Assembly (NCBI GenBank): GCA_041750975.1
Contig: JBGSYN010000257.1
Span: forward strand, 1-24,433
Length of the DNA: 24,433 bases
Direction: 5' to 3'
Origin: JBGSYN01 sp041750975
GTDB taxonomy: Bacteria; Pseudomonadota; Alphaproteobacteria; Geminicoccales; Geminicoccaceae
The notes below the pieces were generated by a model. That model was not told the DNA's origin. It was given only the letters and a program-made list of their open reading frames with translations, and searched no databases. A program made the translations under genes and the position numbers. Numbering within the stretch: position 1 is the first letter of the stretch; each line of letters opens with the position of its first letter. This document shows, piece by piece, positions 23,399 to 24,433 of this stretch.

Positions 23399-24433
23399 TC
23401 ATGAACCCGTCTGAGGGTTGTTGGCGCTCGCTGGCCTGATGCTCGGCGTATCCTCGGCTATTCCATTGGCCTTGGGTGCGACTGCCGATGGCTCGAAACT
23501 CACCGGTTGCCCGGACCGCAACCGCTCATTGCCGCGGACCACGACAAGCTCGCCGGGCTCGAGCCCGCTACGAACCTCGAAACGCGCGCCCACGGCACGG
23601 CCGATGTCGACCTCCCGCCGCATCGCCTTGCCGTCTTCCGCGACAAACACGAGGCGTTGGCCCGAGCTGATCGTCACCGCATCCTTGCTGACCGTGACGA
23701 CCTCGTCGCCCGACCCGATCGGTAGTTCGAGGGTCACGCTCTGACCGACGGCCCGCGCCGGAACGTCATCGCCGATTCCGAAGAACCGCACGGCCCGGGT
23801 ACGGGTCATCGGGTTCTCGACCGGGACTACGGCTCGGACCTTGGCGCTGTAGGCACCGCCATGGTCGAGGGTCGCCATCACTTCCGCGCCGGGCTGCAGG
23901 GCGTCGACGACGTCAGCCGGCACATCCGCCTCGATTTCGATCTCTCGATAATTGACCATGTCGACGATCGGATCGCCGATCGTGGTATAGGCGCCGGAAC
24001 TGATGTGGCGCAGCGTGATCACCCCTTCATAGGGTGCCTCAATATTTGAATCCTCGAGATCGATCTGCGCCTGTTCGAGGCGGATCCGGGATTCGGCGAC
24101 CCTAGAGCGGGACGCCACGACCTCGCTGTTGGCGACTTCGATTTCCTTGATCTTATCGTCGTAGCCGGCGCGGCTGAACGCAGCCGAGCTGCGCAATTGC
24201 TCGAGGCGATCGCGCTCCTGGGTCAAGAGCTCGATCTGGCGCTGGGCAATCTCGACCTGGGAGAGGGCGGTCTGATATTCCGCCTCGGCGAGATCGCGAT
24301 CCAATTGGAGTTGGGCCGGATCGAGCACCGCCAGAAGATCGCCTTCCTCGACCCGGTCGCCGACATCCACTTCCACTTGCAGGACGCGGCCGGCGACACG
24401 CGTCGCGACGGACCCTTCCTGGCGGGAGACGAT
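23399..24433 (-). CDS. RND membrane fusion (HlyD/AcrA-type) protein, 5' end outside window
   Basis: A partial periplasmic adaptor; 345 codons are present and the start lies beyond the right edge. The visible order is the first half of a lipoyl-like domain (VAGRVLQVEVDVGDRVEEGDLLAVLDP), then a long coiled-coil hairpin (about 100 residues rich in Glu/Gln/Arg/Ala, including ALSQVEIAQRQIELLTQERDRLEQL). The second lipoyl half (EAPYEGVITLRHISSGAYTTIGDPIVDMV), the beta-barrel and the membrane-proximal domain (SKDAVTISSGQRLVFVAEDG, RSGLEPGELVVVRGNERLRSGQPV) follow. The Ser/Pro/Asn-rich tail looks disordered. It links the RND permease to an outer membrane channel. The first gene of the operon is probably this one or something just outside the window. 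Confidence 0.9.
   Translation of the reverse strand: MVSRQEGSVATRVAGRVLQVEVDVGDRVEEGDLLAVLDPAQLQLDRDLAEAEYQTALSQVEIAQRQIELLTQERDRLEQLRSSAAFSRAGYDDKIKEIEVANSEVVASRSRVAESRIRLEQAQIDLEDSNIEAPYEGVITLRHISSGAYTTIGDPIVDMVNYREIEIEADVPADVVDALQPGAEVMATLDHGGAYSAKVRAVVPVENPMTRTRAVRFFGIGDDVPARAVGQSVTLELPIGSGDEVVTVSKDAVTISSGQRLVFVAEDGKAMRREVDIGRAVGARFEVRSGLEPGELVVVRGNERLRSGQPVSFEPSAVAPKANGIAEDTPSIRPASANNPQTGS

Noticed and set aside
1..24433. CRISPR arrays, tRNA or rRNA genes, transposases
   Set aside because: No regular spaced repeats, tRNA-like cloverleaf, rRNA-conserved stretch or transposase motif noticed on either strand by eye; a dedicated scan was not possible.

Overview
The window comes from a high-GC Gram-negative genome, most likely an alphaproteobacterium. 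Support for this is a tandem pair of promoters of the form GGAAC-N17-CGTT (the EcfG general stress response class), an AqpS-type arsenic channel, a Caulobacter XylB-like dehydrogenase, and many GTG starts with GTGA/ATGA overlaps. I see no tRNA, rRNA, CRISPR array or complete insertion sequence. Species cannot be named from the sequence alone.

Layout. 1-627: 3' part of an unrecognised gene, then a strong hairpin. 1171-3603 (minus): TauE/SafE transporter, a periplasmic protein and a dienelactone-hydrolase-like enzyme. Divergent from these, 3766-6187 (plus): an XylB-like SDR overlapping a GMC oxidoreductase, probably a small sugar/alcohol oxidation locus. 6242-6537 (minus): two tandem 24-residue membrane peptides, each with its own EcfG-type promoter, made by a 163-bp duplication. 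6827-7384: DUF98/chorismate-lyase-like protein. 7441-9870: a decayed ridA, an NAD(P)-binding protein and a glutathione S-transferase, divergent from a TetR regulator across a palindromic operator.

10276-17242 is an arsenic/phosphate island. It holds a Tat-exported PhoX phosphatase with a Pho-box-like upstream site, a broken arsenite oxidase gene (aioA lacking its first ~200 codons and carrying a TGG-to-TGA stop near the end), and a compact operon arsR - arsC (LMW-phosphatase type) - aqpS - pstS - arsC (glutaredoxin type). Several junctions in this operon are 4-nt overlaps. The operon looks intact while the arsenite oxidase is decaying. The inferred strategy is selective phosphate capture, arsenate reduction and arsenite exit through AqpS, with arsenite oxidation lost.

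17341-20054: a small secreted Cys-pair peptide, a single-TM protein of unknown function, and a membrane GGDEF-EAL protein split by a frameshift. 20215-24433 (minus): an RND efflux pump permease and its membrane fusion protein, the latter running off the right edge.

The strongest candidates for something new are the duplicated stress-promoter micro-peptides, the pstS gene translationally coupled to aqpS inside an ars operon, and the half-erased aioA next to phoX.
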